64,000 bases of DNA, taken from positions 1-64,000 of the forward strand of contig JAUNVP010000012.1 in the NCBI GenBank assembly GCA_030537615.1, read 5' to 3'. Positions 26,222 through 35,445 of the stretch are shown here, in pieces. Source of the DNA: Actinomycetaceae bacterium. Lineage in GTDB: Bacteria; Actinomycetota; Actinomycetes; Actinomycetales; Actinomycetaceae. The notes under the pieces are model-generated. The model saw nothing but the letters and a program-made list of their open reading frames with translations, was not told the DNA's origin and searched no databases. Positions within the stretch are counted from its first letter, which is position 1. Every line of letters starts with the position of its first letter. Made by a program: the position numbers and the translations under genes.

Positions 26222-27709
26222 TCACGTATCAAGCCCAAGCGCTTGGAGAACTGGACGCATCTTCGCCTGCGTTTCAGCTACTTCTAAATCGGGGTCAGAA
26301 TCGGGCATGATGCCCCCTCCCGCAAACACGCGGATGGAATGACGATCGGCGGAGAGCTGCCCGCACCGAAGTGCAATCGCGCAGGCGCCCTCACCCGCGG
26401 CATCGATCCACCCCACGGGACCGGAATAGCGTCCCCGTTCGGTTAGCTCGTGGCGAGATAAGATTGTGAACGCCTCTTCGGTCGGGGTTCCCCCCACTGC
26501 AGCGGTGGGGTGAAGCGCAGAAACGACAACGCATATGGATGCCGACTGCGCATGATTCCGGGAGAGCGTTGCCCGCACATCAGTCGCCAGATGCGTAACG
26601 TTGGGAAGATCGAGCAGGAACGGCTCCCGTGCCGCGTCGAGTGCGGATGTGATGGGCCCCAGTGCCCGCGTAACCGATTCAACCGCGAGGTGGTGCTCTT
26701 CCCGATCTTTGGCGGATTCAAGGAGGGCGTGGCCATCACCGGGTGCGCAGGTGCCGGCGAGGACGCGCGATTTAATGACTCCGTCGCGCACGCTCGCGAG
26801 CATTTCGGGAGATGCGCCCGTTAAGCCAGCAACAGAGAAAATCCAGCAGGTCGGATAGGTGCGAGTGAGTTGTGCGCACACATAGCGTGGATCGATAGGG
26901 GAGGACGCAGAAACTTCAAGATCGCGGGCCATTACCGCTTTTTGGGCGTGACCATGTCCCAGTAGTTCGATGACCTGTGATACCGCAGTGGCCCATGTCC
27001 TACGCGACATGGTTCCGGTGTCGAGCGACAGACCCCGTGGCGCAACGAGTCGATTGGGCTGGGAACCGAAGGAGCGGGCTTCGCGCTGAGATGCCGCTGT
27101 TTCCCGGGTGTGTTTCGCCTGATCGGGAGTGCTCGAACGGAGGGATATGTGCCACACCGATCCCTCGTATTCAATCCACGTTTCGCGCGGAGCAAGGATA
27201 ATGCCGGGAGCGTGCGGGCCAAATCCAAACGACATCAATCCGACAGGAAGGCGAATCCCGGTCTGCGCTTCAAGTTCTCGAGCCTCGAGAGAATCGGTCC
27301 CCCGACAACTGCGCGCAAACTGTAACCACGCATCACCGGCAACCCCCATATGCGGTTGATGAGATACGCGCGCTCCCTCACGTGGAGGATGCGGGGTCAG
27401 CCGGTTCAGGAGATCGCTGTATGAGGGGTGGTCGAGTATCGAAATATTAACCTCTTCTGCGCTCGGTCCGGCGCTTTCAGCGCGCTCACACGGCTCCGTC
27501 TTCGCAGATTTGGGTTCGGCGATGAACGCTCGCGCTACTCCTGCACCGACGATGGTGGGTTGCCCATCTCCGGCAATGGCCGGGCCAGACCAGACCGACA
27601 CCACCTCATCCCCTGGCACTTTGGCGAGGAGAGCGGGCAGATCGGAGGCCGCTTTCACACGGGAGACGGTGACGTCCAGCACCGATGAAACGTATTCGAG
27701 GTCAGACAC
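26222..27709 (-). CDS. menF: Isochorismate synthase MenF
   Basis: A 495-residue chorismate-binding enzyme that makes isochorismate, the first step to menaquinone. The C-terminal domain carries the signature stretches FSVAGLTGASPEML, LAGTCAPGDG, SALHPTAAVGGTP and YSGPVGWIDAAGEGACAIAL. The start GTG 27709 is chosen because a TACAAT -10 box (27723-27718 on the minus strand) ends eight bases before it, which implies a leaderless message; GTG 27715 is the alternative. The N-terminal 130 residues are poorly conserved. It is divergent from menG. Confidence 0.92.
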   Translation of the reverse strand: MSDLEYVSSVLDVTVSRVKAASDLPALLAKVPGDEVVSVWSGPAIAGDGQPTIVGAGVARAFIAEPKSAKTEPCERAESAGPSAEEVNISILDHPSYSDLLNRLTPHPPREGARVSHQPHMGVAGDAWLQFARSCRGTDSLEARELEAQTGIRLPVGLMSFGFGPHAPGIILAPRETWIEYEGSVWHISLRSSTPDQAKHTRETAASQREARSFGSQPNRLVAPRGLSLDTGTMSRRTWATAVSQVIELLGHGHAQKAVMARDLEVSASSPIDPRYVCAQLTRTYPTCWIFSVAGLTGASPEMLASVRDGVIKSRVLAGTCAPGDGHALLESAKDREEHHLAVESVTRALGPITSALDAAREPFLLDLPNVTHLATDVRATLSRNHAQSASICVVVSALHPTAAVGGTPTEEAFTILSRHELTERGRYSGPVGWIDAAGEGACAIALRCGQLSADRHSIRVFAGGGIMPDSDPDLEVAETQAKMRPVLQALGLDT

Positions 27710-27849
27710 AATCACACATTGTAACGTCCAGTGAGCGACGGTGGGTTTTCGCGGCGGTGTGCGAGTGAATGAGTGGTGCCCGCGCGGTGAATGCCCACAT
27801 CGGATAGGAAACTTCGCCCTTGTGTCAAAAGCGTGTCACTATTGTGCTT

Positions 27850-28575
27850 ATGAAAGATGAGCGCACGACTCCAGCCGACGTGAATCGAGCCGGTCTGGAC
27901 AAAAATCCTCGAGAAGTAGCCGGCATGTTCAATAAAGTTGCACGCCGCTACGACCTCACCAATGAGGCCCTCACGCTCGGCCAGGTCCACTTATGGCGAC
28001 GCGGTATGCGGCGGGCTCTCGGGGCTCAACCGGGGGAGAAGATCCTCGACGTTGCGGCCGGCACAGGCGGTTCGACCGCCGCGCTTGCCGAATCAGGAGC
28101 CGAAGTTATCGCGTGTGATCTTTCCGAAGGGATGATTGAGGTCGGACGCCGCCGGCATCCCGAACTGACATTCGTCCAAGGGGACGCAACTGATCTGCCT
28201 TTTGAAACCGGCGAATTTGATGCGGTGACAATTTCATTTGGTCTGCGCAACGTTGACAATACGGAAAAAGCGCTGCGCGAAATGGCGCGCGTGACGAAAC
28301 CCGGTGGCCGTCTCGTCATCTGCGAATTCTCGAGGCCGACATGGGCGCCGTTCAGGGCGGTGTACGGCTTTTATCTTGAGCAGGTCATTATGCGTATTGC
28401 CAGCATTTTCTCAAGTGACGATGAAGCCTACGAATACCTCATTGAATCGATCCAAGAGTGGCCGGATCAAGAACATCTCGGCAAGCTTATTGCTGCTTCT
28501 GGCTGGGATCACGTTCAATACCGTAACTACACCGGAGGAATCCTCGCACTCCACCGTGCCCGTCGGGCGCAGTAG
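27850..28575 (+). CDS. menG: Demethylmenaquinone methyltransferase MenG (UbiE)
   Basis: A 241-residue class I SAM-dependent methyltransferase that performs the last methylation of menaquinone. Motif I is ILDVAAGTGGSTAAL. The UbiE signatures are MFNKVARRYDLTNEALTLG near the N-terminus and SFGLRNVDN...REMARVTKPGGRLVICEFSRP. The start ATG 27850 fits the family. A CACTAT box seven bases upstream suggests a leaderless message. The frame upstream to the TTG at 27820 has no ribosome site. Confidence 0.94.
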   Translation: MKDERTTPADVNRAGLDKNPREVAGMFNKVARRYDLTNEALTLGQVHLWRRGMRRALGAQPGEKILDVAAGTGGSTAALAESGAEVIACDLSEGMIEVGRRRHPELTFVQGDATDLPFETGEFDAVTISFGLRNVDNTEKALREMARVTKPGGRLVICEFSRPTWAPFRAVYGFYLEQVIMRIASIFSSDDEAYEYLIESIQEWPDQEHLGKLIAASGWDHVQYRNYTGGILALHRARRAQ

Positions 28576-28933
28576 AGGCCGCGGATAGCACATCGGGTGC
28601 GCCACTGGCGCGACTCAAGACTGTCTCGACACGCAAAGTGCGACGAAACTGAACTGAAAATCGGTACAAAGAGCATGTCCTCCACCTGATTCGTCAATCC
28701 GAGTGAGATGTGGTTCGGTAGAGACGTAGTTGAAATACGAAACATAGGTGTAATCAAATACGATCAGGATGAAGAGGCGAACTTGACCGAAGATCTGGGC
28801 AAACTCGGCCCTTTGAGCCCCCGTTGGGAACATTCTTCGCTCGTGGGTAGGGTAGGGACGAATAGCCCGGTTGTGATGAATACCTATCCGAAGACAGGCG
28901 GGCGTAATGAATAGTTCACAGTGGGAGGGCGCG
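28576..28933. other. 358-bp intergenic region before menJ
   Basis: No gene is supported here. An open frame from 28708 to 28914 has no ribosome site and no recognisable family. A weak promoter-like TTGAAA (28729) followed by TAATCA occurs, but the spacing (15) is short. The region may hold the menJ promoter and a long leader, but I cannot define it. Confidence 0.35.
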
Positions 28934-30211
28934 GTGCAGGCAGACGCGGGCGAATATACCGCCGATGTCGTTGTAGTCGGTGCGGGCCCAGCAGGCTCGG
29001 CGACAGCCTATTACTTGGCACGTGCGGGAGTGGATGTCGCGCTACTAGAAAAGGCTACCTTCCCACGAGATAAGATTTGCGGCGATGGTCTGACTCCCGC
29101 CGCAGTTGCTGAAATTCACCTGATGGGCGTTGATACGACCGGGTGGGCGCGCAACAAGGGACTCAATGTCATTGGTGGTGGGCACTCCATCTATCTCCCG
29201 TGGCCAGAGCAAAAATCCACACCGAACTACGGCATGACTCGAGCACGTATGCAACTCGATGAAGAACTTGTCCGACGTGCAGAGTCAGCGGGCGTTCGCC
29301 TATATGAAGGAATGAACGTCACCGGAGCGCTTCAAACTCCCACCGGTCGAATGCGCGGAGTGACCGCGAAAATTGGACGCGGTAAAGAGGCTCGCGAAAT
29401 CGAGTTCACAGCCAAGGTTGTCGTTGAAGCTGGGGGTGTGGCCGCCCGCCTGGCCACCTCGGTTGGCATTGAAAAGAAACACAACCGCCCGCTCGGAGTC
29501 GCTGCTCGCGCCTACTTCAAGTCCCCGCGTGGTAACGACGAATGGATGGACTCCCACCTCGAACTGTGGAGCGGCAAACGCGAGGAGTCCGACCTACTTC
29601 CCGGATACGGCTGGGTGTTCCCAATGGGGGATGGGGTTGTCAACGTCGGCCTCGGATCGGTGTCGTCCACTGCGAAGGCTACAACGCTTCCGTATAAAGA
29701 AATTTTCAAGTCGTGGATCGCCAATCTTCCTGAAGAATGGGAGATGACCGCAGAGAACCAGATGGGACCGTTGCGCTCGGCAGCTCTTCCCATGAGTTTC
29801 AATCGCACCCCGCACTACCGTGACGGCCTCGTCATTGTGGGAGATGCCGGCGGAATGGTCTCCCCCTTTGACGGGGAGGGGATCGCGCCCGCGATGCGCG
29901 CCGGTCGCTACGCTGCCGAGTCCATTGTGTCTGCACTGGCGCGGCAAAGTGAGTTTGGTTTCGATAAGGCAATGGAAACCTACACCGAGGCCCTGCGCGC
30001 CGACTGGGGTGGGTATTACTCACTTGGCCGCGTTTTCGTACGCCTGATTGAGAATCCGAAGATTATGCAGATCTGCACCAAGTACGGTCTGCCTCGCCCC
30101 CGGCTGATGAAACTCGTCCACAAATTACTGTCGGACAGTTTCGAACGCACGGGGGGAGATATTGACGACCACGTCATTACCGCACTTGCAAAGGTGGTGC
30201 CAAAAGTATGA
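28934..30211 (+). CDS. FAD-dependent geranylgeranyl reductase family protein, MenJ-like
   Basis: A 425-residue flavoprotein. The N-terminal dinucleotide-binding motif is VVVVGAGPAGSATAYYLARA, followed by the family segment FPRDKICGDGLTPAAV and, later, VIVGDAGGMVSPFDGEGIAPAMRAG. These fit MenJ, which saturates an isoprene unit of the menaquinone tail in mycobacteria. GTG 28934 is chosen because GGGAGGG precedes it by about five bases; ATG 28907 would add nine residues without a ribosome site. Position between menG and the NDH-1 operon supports a role on menaquinone. Confidence 0.88.
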   Translation: MQADAGEYTADVVVVGAGPAGSATAYYLARAGVDVALLEKATFPRDKICGDGLTPAAVAEIHLMGVDTTGWARNKGLNVIGGGHSIYLPWPEQKSTPNYGMTRARMQLDEELVRRAESAGVRLYEGMNVTGALQTPTGRMRGVTAKIGRGKEAREIEFTAKVVVEAGGVAARLATSVGIEKKHNRPLGVAARAYFKSPRGNDEWMDSHLELWSGKREESDLLPGYGWVFPMGDGVVNVGLGSVSSTAKATTLPYKEIFKSWIANLPEEWEMTAENQMGPLRSAALPMSFNRTPHYRDGLVIVGDAGGMVSPFDGEGIAPAMRAGRYAAESIVSALARQSEFGFDKAMETYTEALRADWGGYYSLGRVFVRLIENPKIMQICTKYGLPRPRLMKLVHKLLSDSFERTGGDIDDHVITALAKVVPKV

Positions 30212-30253
30212 GTGAGCATCGCTCAGTTGCGCAAAATCGCCGGAATAACGGCA

Positions 30254-30259
30254 TAGACT
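30254..30259 (+). promoter_or_regulatory. Possible -10 element of the nuo operon
   Basis: TAGACT lies in the 124-bp gap before nuoA. Transcription would start near 30267, giving a leader of about 70 bases. No -35 at normal spacing is clear, so this is a weak call. Confidence 0.35.
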
Positions 30260-30335
30260 TACAACAGTGCGCGCATGTTCAACGACGAGACCTGGGTGTG
30301 AACACATGCTTCGTGCCGAAGGGGTGGAAAATCTG

Positions 30336-30698
30336 ATGTCTAATCCATACGTTCCTGTACTCATTATGGCTGCGGTTGCCGTAGCTGTGGCCCTCGGAGG
30401 TTTGGGAGCTTCAGCCATCCTCGGGCCCTCCAAGAAGAACAAGGTTAAGTCGAGCAACTATGAATGCGGCGTTGATCCGATTCATGCCGAAGCCGACATG
30501 GGACGTTTCCCGGTGAAGTACTACCTTGTCGCCATGACGTTCATCATTTTCGACATCGAGGTCGTATTCCTCTACCCGTGGGCTGTGTCCTTCGGGAAGC
30601 TTGGAGTATTCGGCCTCATCGTCATGCTGACGTTCCTCGCGCTCATTACGGTACCGTTCGTGTACGAATGGCGCCGGGGTGGCCTGGACTGGGATTGA
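30336..30698 (+). CDS. nuoA: NADH-quinone oxidoreductase subunit A
   Basis: A 120-residue membrane subunit of NDH-1 with three hydrophobic helices and the conserved NYECGVDPI and MTFIIFDIEVVFLYPWA segments that line the quinone-site loop region. ATG 30336 matches the family N-terminus (MSNPYVPV) and has a GGGTGGA ribosome site. It is the first of fourteen nuo genes in the standard order A to N, most with overlapping stops and starts. Confidence 0.95.
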   Translation: MSNPYVPVLIMAAVAVAVALGGLGASAILGPSKKNKVKSSNYECGVDPIHAEADMGRFPVKYYLVAMTFIIFDIEVVFLYPWAVSFGKLGVFGLIVMLTFLALITVPFVYEWRRGGLDWD

Positions 30699-30713
30699 TA
30701 GGAGGATCACGAC

Positions 30714-31268
30714 ATGGGACTTGAAGAAAGCATTCCGTCAGGCATCGCCCTGACCTCGATGGAAAAGGTGCTTGGTCTCGCCCGCAAGCACTCGCAGTGG
30801 CCGGTGACCATGGGGCTGGCCTGCTGTTCGATTGAGATGATGGCGGCGGGCACCCCCCGTTTCGACATGTCGCGTTTCGGACTCGAAGTCTTCCGCGCCT
30901 CACCGCGTCACGCCGACCTGATGATCGTCGCCGGACGCCTGTCGCACAAGATGGCTCCGATCGTGCGCCGCGTTTACGATTCCATGCCGGAACCTAAGTG
31001 GGTCATTTCCATGGGAGCGTGTGCCTCATCCGGCGGCATGTTCAATAACTACGCCCTCGTTCAAGGATGCGATCACATCATTCCCGTTGACGTGTACCTC
31101 CCCGGTTGCCCGCCGCGCCCCGAAGCGCTGATCAACTCGATCCTCGTGCTCCGCGAGCAAATCTACAACGAGCCGCTTGGCGCCAACCGCCGCGAAATCG
31201 CGCGGAAGGCCGAAGAAGCGGCGCTTGCGGCAACTCCGACTCACCAGATGAAGGGACTGCTGGCATGA
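30714..31268 (+). CDS. nuoB: NADH-quinone oxidoreductase subunit B
   Basis: A 184-residue peripheral subunit that holds the terminal [4Fe-4S] cluster N2, which passes electrons to quinone. The ligands are visible as the tandem Cys37-Cys38 (LACCSIEMM), the Cys in MGACASSGG and the Cys in [16 protein letters not shown] precedes ATG 30714. Its stop overlaps the nuoC start (ATGA). Confidence 0.97.
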   Translation: MGLEESIPSGIALTSMEKVLGLARKHSQWPVTMGLACCSIEMMAAGTPRFDMSRFGLEVFRASPRHADLMIVAGRLSHKMAPIVRRVYDSMPEPKWVISMGACASSGGMFNNYALVQGCDHIIPVDVYLPGCPPRPEALINSILVLREQIYNEPLGANRREIARKAEEAALAATPTHQMKGLLA

Positions 31269-32002
31269 CAGATAACGTTCCCGTGGAATCGAGCGAGGGC
31301 GGACTCGAACAACGCCAGCGCTCTGATCGTTCTGACCCGACTCCGGAGGTCGTGGGGATCCGCCACGGACAGTGGGGAATCCACGGCTCAGGTGATACCA
31401 CCGGTTTCGGTGGCCTGGTCCAGGAAGTTGCCCTGCCGGGCGAATCTACGCGCCCCTACGGCGGCTGGTTCGACTCCGTCGTCGACATCCTCGAAGAACT
31501 CATCACTGAAGAGGGAATGCAGATCGGTCACGTGATCGAACGAGTCGTCGTTGACCGTGACGAACTAACCATCTTCATTACCCGCGAACACATCCTGCAG
31601 GTGTGCCGATGGCTGCGTGACGACCAGGACCTGCGTTTTGAACTGTGCCTCGGTGTATCCGGCGTGCACTACCCGCAGGACAACGGACGTGAACTTCACG
31701 CTGTCTACCACCTGCTTTCTGTCACCCACAACCGCGCGCTTCGTCTCGAAGTGACCTGCCCCGACTCGGATCCGCACATCCCGTCGGTGGTCAGTATCTA
31801 TCCGGGAAATGACTGGCATGAGCGCGAAACCTGGGACTTGTTCGGCATTATCTTTACCGGCCACCCCGGTCTGACTCGCACGGCAATGCCGGACGACTGG
31901 GTAGGCCACCCGCAGCGTAAGGACTACCCGCTCGGAGGTATCCCCGTCGAATACAAGGGCGCGACGGTTCCACCGCCAGACACACGGAGGTCGTACAACT
32001 AA
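31265..32002 (+). CDS. nuoC: NADH-quinone oxidoreductase subunit C
   Basis: A 245-residue peripheral-arm subunit. The first 55 residues are a polar extension. The conserved 30-kDa subunit core includes [16 protein letters not shown] and the ending signature [20 protein letters not shown] with RKDYPL. ATG 31265 overlaps the nuoB stop, and its own TAA overlaps the nuoD start (TAATG). Confidence 0.95.
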   Translation: MTDNVPVESSEGGLEQRQRSDRSDPTPEVVGIRHGQWGIHGSGDTTGFGGLVQEVALPGESTRPYGGWFDSVVDILEELITEEGMQIGHVIERVVVDRDELTIFITREHILQVCRWLRDDQDLRFELCLGVSGVHYPQDNGRELHAVYHLLSVTHNRALRLEVTCPDSDPHIPSVVSIYPGNDWHERETWDLFGIIFTGHPGLTRTAMPDDWVGHPQRKDYPLGGIPVEYKGATVPPPDTRRSYN

Positions 32003-33351
32003 TGAAGGACAGCACACCTGTTTTCCGCGCCACGGCATCGAGTCTCGATATCGACGACCTACCCGAAGTCATGGCCGTCGGTGGCGACTGGGAAGATGTT
32101 CTCTCAGAGATTGAGAAGCTCTCCAATGAGCGCATCGTCCTTAACCTCGGCCCCGTCCACCCGTCAACCCACGGCGTGCTCCGTGTCATCCTCGAGATCG
32201 ACGGAGAAACGGTTCGTGAGTCGCGACTCAATACCGGCTACCTCCATACGGGTATCGAAAAGAATATGGAGTTCCGCTCCTGGACGCAGGGCGTCACGTT
32301 CTGCACCCGCATGGACTACGTGGCACCGCTGTTTAACGAGGCCGTTTACGTTCACACTGTCGAAAAGCTCCTCCAGATCGAGGACCAGGTGCCCCAGCGG
32401 GCAAACTGGATCCGGATTCTGCTGATGGAACTCAACCGTATCGGTTCGCACCTGGTTGCTATCGGCTCAGGCGGTAACGAACTGGGCGCTACCACGATGA
32501 TGACGATTGCATTCCGTGAGCGCGAAGAGATTTTGAGAATTTTCGAGCGCATCACCGGGTTGCGTATGAATCATGCGTTCATGCGTCCCGGCGGCGTCGC
32601 CCAGGATATTCCCGAAGGAACAACGGACTACATACGCGAACTGCTTCCGAAGGTCCGCAAGGGTATCGGTGAGCTCCAGGACCTGACACAGGAAAACCCG
32701 ATATTCAAACTGCGCCACATCGACGTCGGCTACATGTCGCTTGCCTCGATGATGGCCCTGGGAATGACCGGCCCGTGTCTGCGAGCTGCGGGGCTCCCCC
32801 TTGACCTGCGCAAGACGCAACCCTACTTCGGATACGACCAGCTCGAGTTCGATGTTCCGGTGCGTGACCAGTCCGACGCCTACAACCGCGTCCAAGTCCG
32901 CTTCGAGGAGTGCTACCAGTCGCTACGCATCATCAATCAGGTGCTCGACCTCCTTGATGAGACTGAAGGGGAACCGGTGATGGTGGAAGATCCGGCAATC
33001 AAGTGGCCCGCCCAACTCTCGGTTTCCGCCGATGGCCAGGGCAATTCACTCGAACACATTCGCGAGATCATGGGACAGTCGATGGAATCACTGATCCATC
33101 ACTTCAAACTTGTCACCGAAGGCTTCAAAGTACCAGCGGGTCAGGCTTACGGCATGATCGAACACGCCAAGGGCATCATCGGATGCCACCTCGTGTCGAT
33201 GGGGGGCACGCGCCCGTGGCGCGCCCACTTCCGCGACCCGTCCTTCTCCAATCTCCAGTCCTTCGCCATGATGACCGAAGGCGGCCAGCTCGCTGACGTC
33301 GTCGTGTCACTCGCTTCTATCGACCCCGTTTTGGGAGGTGTGGATCGCTGA
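32002..33351 (+). CDS. nuoD: NADH-quinone oxidoreductase subunit D
   Basis: A 449-residue 49-kDa-type subunit that forms the quinone-binding cavity with NuoB. The conserved segments [33 protein letters not shown] and GECYQ-like [13 protein letters not shown] are present, as is the hydrogenase-like C-terminus DPVLGGVDR. An N-terminal extension of about 40 residues precedes the core. Both ends overlap neighbouring genes by one base (TAATG and TGATG). Confidence 0.97.
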   Translation: MKDSTPVFRATASSLDIDDLPEVMAVGGDWEDVLSEIEKLSNERIVLNLGPVHPSTHGVLRVILEIDGETVRESRLNTGYLHTGIEKNMEFRSWTQGVTFCTRMDYVAPLFNEAVYVHTVEKLLQIEDQVPQRANWIRILLMELNRIGSHLVAIGSGGNELGATTMMTIAFREREEILRIFERITGLRMNHAFMRPGGVAQDIPEGTTDYIRELLPKVRKGIGELQDLTQENPIFKLRHIDVGYMSLASMMALGMTGPCLRAAGLPLDLRKTQPYFGYDQLEFDVPVRDQSDAYNRVQVRFEECYQSLRIINQVLDLLDETEGEPVMVEDPAIKWPAQLSVSADGQGNSLEHIREIMGQSMESLIHHFKLVTEGFKVPAGQAYGMIEHAKGIIGCHLVSMGGTRPWRAHFRDPSFSNLQSFAMMTEGGQLADVVVSLASIDPVLGGVDR

Positions 33352-34118
33352 TGTATACCCCGGAAATCGCAGACCGGCTCCGCGGTGAAGCGAACCAGAT
33401 TCTTGCCCGTTACCCCGAGGGACACGAGCGGTCAGCACTGCTCCCGCTCCTGCATCTCGTCCAATCTGAAGACGGGTACGTGTCAGCCAACGGAATCGCA
33501 TTCTGCGCCGACATCCTCGGCCTCACCCGCCCGGAAGTCTCCGCTGTCGCCACGTTCTACACGCAGTACAAGCGTCATCCCGCCGGTGACTACAACGTCG
33601 GGGTGTGCACCAACGCGCTGTGCGCCGTCATGGGCGGTGACCAGATCTGGGAAGCTGTCGAAGGACATCTCGGAGTCGGCGCAGACGAGACGACTCCCGA
33701 TGGAAAAATTACGCTCGAGCGCCTCGAATGTAACGCGGCATGTGATTACGCGCCCGTCATTATGGTCAACTGGGAGTTCTTCGATAACCAGACTCCCGAG
33801 TCCGCTATCGCGCTCGTTGACGATCTGACCGCAGGTCGCGACGTGAAACCGACGCGAGGGCCCAACAAACTGCGCAATTTCAAAGAGATCTCGCATCTGC
33901 TCGCCGGATTCGAAGACGGCCTGGTCGACGAAGGACCATCAGCTGGAGAACCGAGCGTGCGCGGCCTCAAACTTGCCCAGGAAAAGGGATGGACGTGCCC
34001 CGAACCACGGAGCGGAGGATCCGATCCCGAGGCCGGTCAAGAAGTGGGCGGCCTCCACTCCTCGGCGGATCGTCCGGCCGTGACCGAAGAAGACAAGGAG
34101 GGCACCAGCAATGACTGA
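33351..34118 (+). CDS. nuoE: NADH-quinone oxidoreductase subunit E
   Basis: A 255-residue 24-kDa-type subunit of the NADH-input module. The [2Fe-2S] cluster N1a ligands are in VGVCTNALCAVMGG and LECNAACDYAPVI. The C-terminal 80 residues beyond the thioredoxin-like fold are polar, as in other actinobacterial NuoE proteins. It overlaps nuoF by eight bases. Confidence 0.95.
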   Translation: MYTPEIADRLRGEANQILARYPEGHERSALLPLLHLVQSEDGYVSANGIAFCADILGLTRPEVSAVATFYTQYKRHPAGDYNVGVCTNALCAVMGGDQIWEAVEGHLGVGADETTPDGKITLERLECNAACDYAPVIMVNWEFFDNQTPESAIALVDDLTAGRDVKPTRGPNKLRNFKEISHLLAGFEDGLVDEGPSAGEPSVRGLKLAQEKGWTCPEPRSGGSDPEAGQEVGGLHSSADRPAVTEEDKEGTSND

Positions 34119-35445
34119 CGTTTCCTTCTCCAAGCCAGGCACGCTCACCCCGATTGTGTCGCGAGGATGGGGCGAAGACCGCTCCTGGACGCTCGAATCC
34201 TACCGCTCCCGCGGCGGTTACAAAGGTCTTGAAAAGGCCTTGACGATGGAACCGAAAGACATCACCGAAACGGTGAAGGCTTCCGGTTTGCGAGGCCGCG
34301 GCGGGGCAGGATTCCCCACCGGTCTCAAGTGGTCTTTCCTCCCTCCAGATGATGGCAAACCGCGTTACCTTGTGGTCAATGCCGACGAGTCCGAGCCCGG
34401 CACCTGTAAAGACATACCTCTCCTGATGGCGAACCCGCACGTCCTCATCGAAGGCATGGCGATTACTGCCCGCGCGATTCGCTGCGAGCACGCATTCGTC
34501 TACCTGCGCGGCGAAGTGGCTCATGTCTACCGTCGTCTGCTGGCGGCGGTGCGTGAGGCCGAAGAAGCCGGCATCATCGGACAAGGACTCGGCCCCAACG
34601 GTGATTTCAATCTGCGTATCACCGCGCATGCCGGCGCCGGCGCCTATATCTGCGGTGAAGAAACCGCACTTCTTGACTCGCTCGAAGGTCGTCGCGGACA
34701 CCCCCGACTCAAGCCGCCCTTCCCCGCTGTTGAGGGCTTGTACGCTCGCCCCACTGTGGTCAACAACGTGGAATCAATCTCGCAAGTATCCGGCATCTTC
34801 CAAAACGAAGCCGGCTGGTTTAACACGATGGGAACCGAGAAATCGACCGGACACGGACTATTCTCCATTTCCGGCCACGTCAACAAGCCAGGCCAGTTTG
34901 AGGCCCCATTTGGCATCACCATGCGAGAACTGCTCGAGATGGCCGGCGGTATCCGCAACGGTCACCGCCTCAAGTTCTGGACTCCCGGCGGGTCGTCAAC
35001 CCCGATCTTCACCGAGGAAGAACTCGATGTTCCCCTCGACTACGAAGCGGTTGGCGCAGCGGGCTCCATGCTCGCAACCCGCGCGCTACAAGTGTTCGAT
35101 GAGACGACCTCCGTGGTACGCGTGGTGACGCGTTGGGTTGAGTTCTACCAGCACGAATCGTGCGGTAAATGCACCCCATGCCGCGAAGGAACATTTTGGA
35201 TGAAGCAGATTTTGCTCCGTCTCGAAGCTGGGCGCGGAGTTCCTGGCGATATCGATCTACTCAACGAGATTGCGGGCAACATTGCCGGGCGTTCATTCTG
35301 CGCTCTAGGCGACGCATCCGCAACGCCGGTTCATAGCGGCATCGCACGATTCCGAGAGGAATTCGAGGCAGGTTTGACCACCCCCGCCCGCGAGCTTTTC
35401 CCCTATGAGGCATCCGCTGTCTTTGCTCAGGGAGGTACCCGATGA
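34111..35445 (+). CDS. nuoF: NADH-quinone oxidoreductase subunit F
   Basis: A 444-residue 51-kDa-type subunit that binds NADH and FMN. The glycine-rich NADH loop (GLRGRGGAGFPTGLKW) and the FMN site segment VVNADESEPGTCKD are present, as is AYICGEETALLDSLEG. The [4Fe-4S] N3 ligands are in ESCGKCTPCREGT, with a further Cys in SFCALGD. It overlaps nuoG (ATGA). Confidence 0.97.
   Translation: MTDVSFSKPGTLTPIVSRGWGEDRSWTLESYRSRGGYKGLEKALTMEPKDITETVKASGLRGRGGAGFPTGLKWSFLPPDDGKPRYLVVNADESEPGTCKDIPLLMANPHVLIEGMAITARAIRCEHAFVYLRGEVAHVYRRLLAAVREAEEAGIIGQGLGPNGDFNLRITAHAGAGAYICGEETALLDSLEGRRGHPRLKPPFPAVEGLYARPTVVNNVESISQVSGIFQNEAGWFNTMGTEKSTGHGLFSISGHVNKPGQFEAPFGITMRELLEMAGGIRNGHRLKFWTPGGSSTPIFTEEELDVPLDYEAVGAAGSMLATRALQVFDETTSVVRVVTRWVEFYQHESCGKCTPCREGTFWMKQILLRLEAGRGVPGDIDLLNEIAGNIAGRSFCALGDASATPVHSGIARFREEFEAGLTTPARELFPYEASAVFAQGGTR

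Noticed and set aside
28708-28914. Small open frame between menG and menJ
   Set aside because: No ribosome site, no family resemblance, and ends just inside the menJ region; more likely part of a leader.
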